From: CAYMST01 sp964393115
Lineage (GTDB): Bacteria > Bacteroidota > Bacteroidia > Cytophagales > Cyclobacteriaceae
Length of the DNA stretch: 7,246 bases
Reading direction: 5' to 3'
Assembly (NCBI GenBank): GCA_964393115.1
Contig: CAYMST010000247.1
Location: 1 to 7,246 of the forward strand
Shown here: positions 5,774 through 7,246 of the stretch, piece by piece
Position numbering within the stretch: position 1 is the stretch's first letter
Layout: every line of letters begins with the position of its first letter
The notes under the pieces: model-generated
The model's database searches: none
The model's input: the letters and a program-made list of their open reading frames with translations, nothing else
What the model was told of the DNA's origin: nothing
Position numbers and translations under genes: made by a program

Positions 5774-7057
5774 TTAGAGTGAATATTCGCTGTCTGACCA
5801 ACGCATAGACTCTTTCACGTAAACATAAGCCCAAAGAAATAATGGGATCGCTGCAGCTATAAGTAAGATGGTAAATATATTGCTCCAGAGCAACACGCCT
5901 TGTTTGATCCGTATGCGAGCCTTATTATTCTTGGATAAAAAAACGTCGTAAACCATGACTCGATAATTCCCTTGTGGTAATCCAGATATGACCACTGCAC
6001 CATCTCGTGAACCTTCTTGCCATGACTCCCCACCTGATGAACCTGAATAGTATTCCGCAGACATATTCTTACCATAATACCGTGTATCCTTTGTATCCTG
6101 AAGAACCACCACAGCATCTGCCCAGCCATAATTTGTGGCCATTTCAAGACAAATTTCAAGGCTAGTATAGCCCATTACACCACCATCTACATGTATACTG
6201 TCGCCGATAAAGCCATCACTTCCGAGATGAGTAATGCTTTTATCAAAAAGTACTTTCCCAGCGTTACCCGTATTAGAGAGTACCGTCCCTATGAATAGCA
6301 GTATGCCTATGAAAATGAAAAAGGAAATATTCACCAGACTTTGATCTAGAGGTAACGGTAAAGGTTTTGCCGGGGCCATTCCTTTTCCTTTCGGTAATCG
6401 TTTTTGCAACCCGAAAGCTTTGGTAACTGTTGACGCCGATAGATATTCTCCTTTTACCCATTTTAACTCTTCATGTGTAGACTCTAAGGCCAAAGTGTAT
6501 GGCGGACTAATAAATTCGCGGTTTCGCGGTACACTATCATCATAAACATTCCAGCGAAACTCTCCTACAGCCCATCTTATGCTACAAAAGTAGGTTTCGT
6601 AAAGTCGGTATTTTCTTTCCTTGAATCGGAAACTATTTAAAAGAGCATCGCTATATCTCGGGGTGTTCGTTATCTCATGAAATATGTTCCAGTGTCCATT
6701 TGCCTCACTTAATGTACAGTATCCGTGATACGGATTGAAAAGCGTATACTCTATCCAGCTATATTTCCACCTTACATTTCTCTTTTGAGCAATGCCAATT
6801 ACTTTATATTTGATCTTATCAAATGTAGCTTCACTTCCTACTTGTATCGACTTTGAATTATACTTTATTACCCACTCTTCGTCTCGCCTGGACCACCCCC
6901 CGTAACCGTCTCTTTCCCAATAAGTCATACAAGAAGAGCAGTTAAAATATTTGGACTGATGCTGAGCATACACCTGATGCTCAGCACCACATTCTGGACA
7001 GGTAAATAGCTCGTGTCCTTCAGTCGGCCCTACCGTATCGTATACTTTACCAGCCAT
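5774..7057 (-). CDS. DUF4178 protein with zinc ribbon and two membrane helices
   Basis: This 427-residue protein has several parts. A zinc ribbon lies at the N-terminus, with CPEC (20-23) and CSSC (40-43). The DUF4178 region (about 68-210) contains IQVGSEATFDKIKYKVIG, a WIEYTLF strand (101-107), GHWNIF, and a second half with FRWNVYDDSVP and a KGEYLS-type end. A proline- and lysine-rich linker (219-237) leads to a helix (244-261). Next is a probably extracytoplasmic, beta-rich segment of about 125 residues (262-388) with GLPQGNYRVMVYD, and finally a C-terminal helix (389-412) and a short tail. The ribbon and DUF4178 domain should be cytoplasmic. The biochemical role of DUF4178 is unknown; the domain recurs beside DUF350 and aminopropyltransferase genes. 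Its ATG overlaps the stop of the upstream gene by 11 nt, and its stop lies 17 nt before the 65-residue gene. Two helices around an outer domain suggest a sensor or scaffold across the membrane. Confidence 0.82.
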   Translation of the reverse strand: MAGKVYDTVGPTEGHELFTCPECGAEHQVYAQHQSKYFNCSSCMTYWERDGYGGWSRRDEEWVIKYNSKSIQVGSEATFDKIKYKVIGIAQKRNVRWKYSWIEYTLFNPYHGYCTLSEANGHWNIFHEITNTPRYSDALLNSFRFKERKYRLYETYFCSIRWAVGEFRWNVYDDSVPRNREFISPPYTLALESTHEELKWVKGEYLSASTVTKAFGLQKRLPKGKGMAPAKPLPLPLDQSLVNISFFIFIGILLFIGTVLSNTGNAGKVLFDKSITHLGSDGFIGDSIHVDGGVMGYTSLEICLEMATNYGWADAVVVLQDTKDTRYYGKNMSAEYYSGSSGGESWQEGSRDGAVVISGLPQGNYRVMVYDVFLSKNNKARIRIKQGVLLWSNIFTILLIAAAIPLFLWAYVYVKESMRWSDSEYSL

Positions 7058-7246
7058 AAAACTTTCGTGGGTTAGTAATTTTCAACTCATCAAACTCTAC
7101 CACCTGACCAACTAGCCAATGTACTTTGTTACTCGGGTATATGTCGCCAAGTACCGTTTCACCATTATCGCCGTACAACTCGATAGCCATGGTTTTATAA
7201 TCCGTCAGTAAGGTATTGGGAATGACACCCACTACTTGTCGCGTAG
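7047..7246 (-). CDS. 3' end of an unrecognised gene, cut by the window edge
   Basis: The reading frame is open from the right edge to a TAA at 7047-7049, giving the last 65 codons. A GTG at 7232 lies in frame, but the frame continues upstream without a stop and no start is required there, so the gene is called partial. The visible part reads TRQVVGVIPN at the edge, then AIELYGDNGETVLGDI, a VHWLVGQVVEFDEL strand region and the end ITNPRKFYGW. It looks like a compact, beta-rich, soluble domain with no membrane helix. A faint likeness to HIRAN-type domains (a D.KxxAI....G...LG pattern) was noticed but is too weak to name. The last 11 nt overlap the start of the DUF4178 gene, so this is the upstream member of the same operon. 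Confidence 0.65.
   Translation of the reverse strand, partial: TRQVVGVIPNTLLTDYKTMAIELYGDNGETVLGDIYPSNKVHWLVGQVVEFDELKITNPRKFYGW

Noticed and set aside
5757..5834. N-terminal extension of the 65-residue membrane protein to position 5834
   Set aside because: It would start with TTG inside the DUF4178 coding region and would put a charged stretch before a natural-looking MKLIKSE start.

Overview
The window looks like chromosomal DNA from a free-living member of the Bacteroidota, probably a marine or soil Cytophagales-type bacterium. This is an inference. It rests on moderate-to-low G+C by eye, mostly weak Shine-Dalgarno sequences, promoter elements of the Bacteroidota type (TTTG, then TAnnTTTG), and the general look of the proteins. 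No rRNA, tRNA, insertion sequence, phage gene or CRISPR array is visible. Every supported gene lies on the minus strand, so transcription runs right to left.

From 7246 down to 1152 there is one tightly packed gene train of seven genes, the first cut by the right window edge. In transcription order: (1) the C-terminal 65 codons of an unrecognised protein; (2) a DUF4178 protein with an N-terminal zinc ribbon and two membrane helices; (3) a 65-residue single-helix membrane protein; (4) a 72-residue DUF350 membrane protein; (5) a membrane-anchored polyamine aminopropyltransferase (spermidine synthase family); (6) a flavin-dependent amine-oxidase-like protein with a twin-arginine signal; (7) a polytopic membrane protein with four histidines in or near its helices. 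Four junctions overlap or are separated by at most 3 nt, and the other two gaps are 17 and 25 nt, so one operon is very likely. DUF4178, DUF350 and a membrane aminopropyltransferase side by side match a recurrent but functionally unassigned bacterial neighbourhood. Here it is extended by an apparently exported flavoprotein and a multi-His membrane protein. The working inference is an envelope-located system that makes or modifies an aminopropylated amine and may then oxidise it. The substrate is unknown.

After a 215-nt gap lies a separate gene (900 to 214) for a Nudix-domain transcription regulator of the NrtR/AraR type, with its own TAnnTTTG element. Its annotated start should be the ATG at 900, because the upstream in-frame TTG lies inside that promoter element.

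At the left edge (positions 5 to 79) are three tandem 23-bp dyads of 9-5-9 design, related to ATTTGCGTT-N5-AACACAAAT. They overlap a leftward promoter (TTTG-N19-TATATTTG). This is probably the operator region of a gene just outside the window, and the adjacent Nudix regulator is the obvious candidate to bind it.
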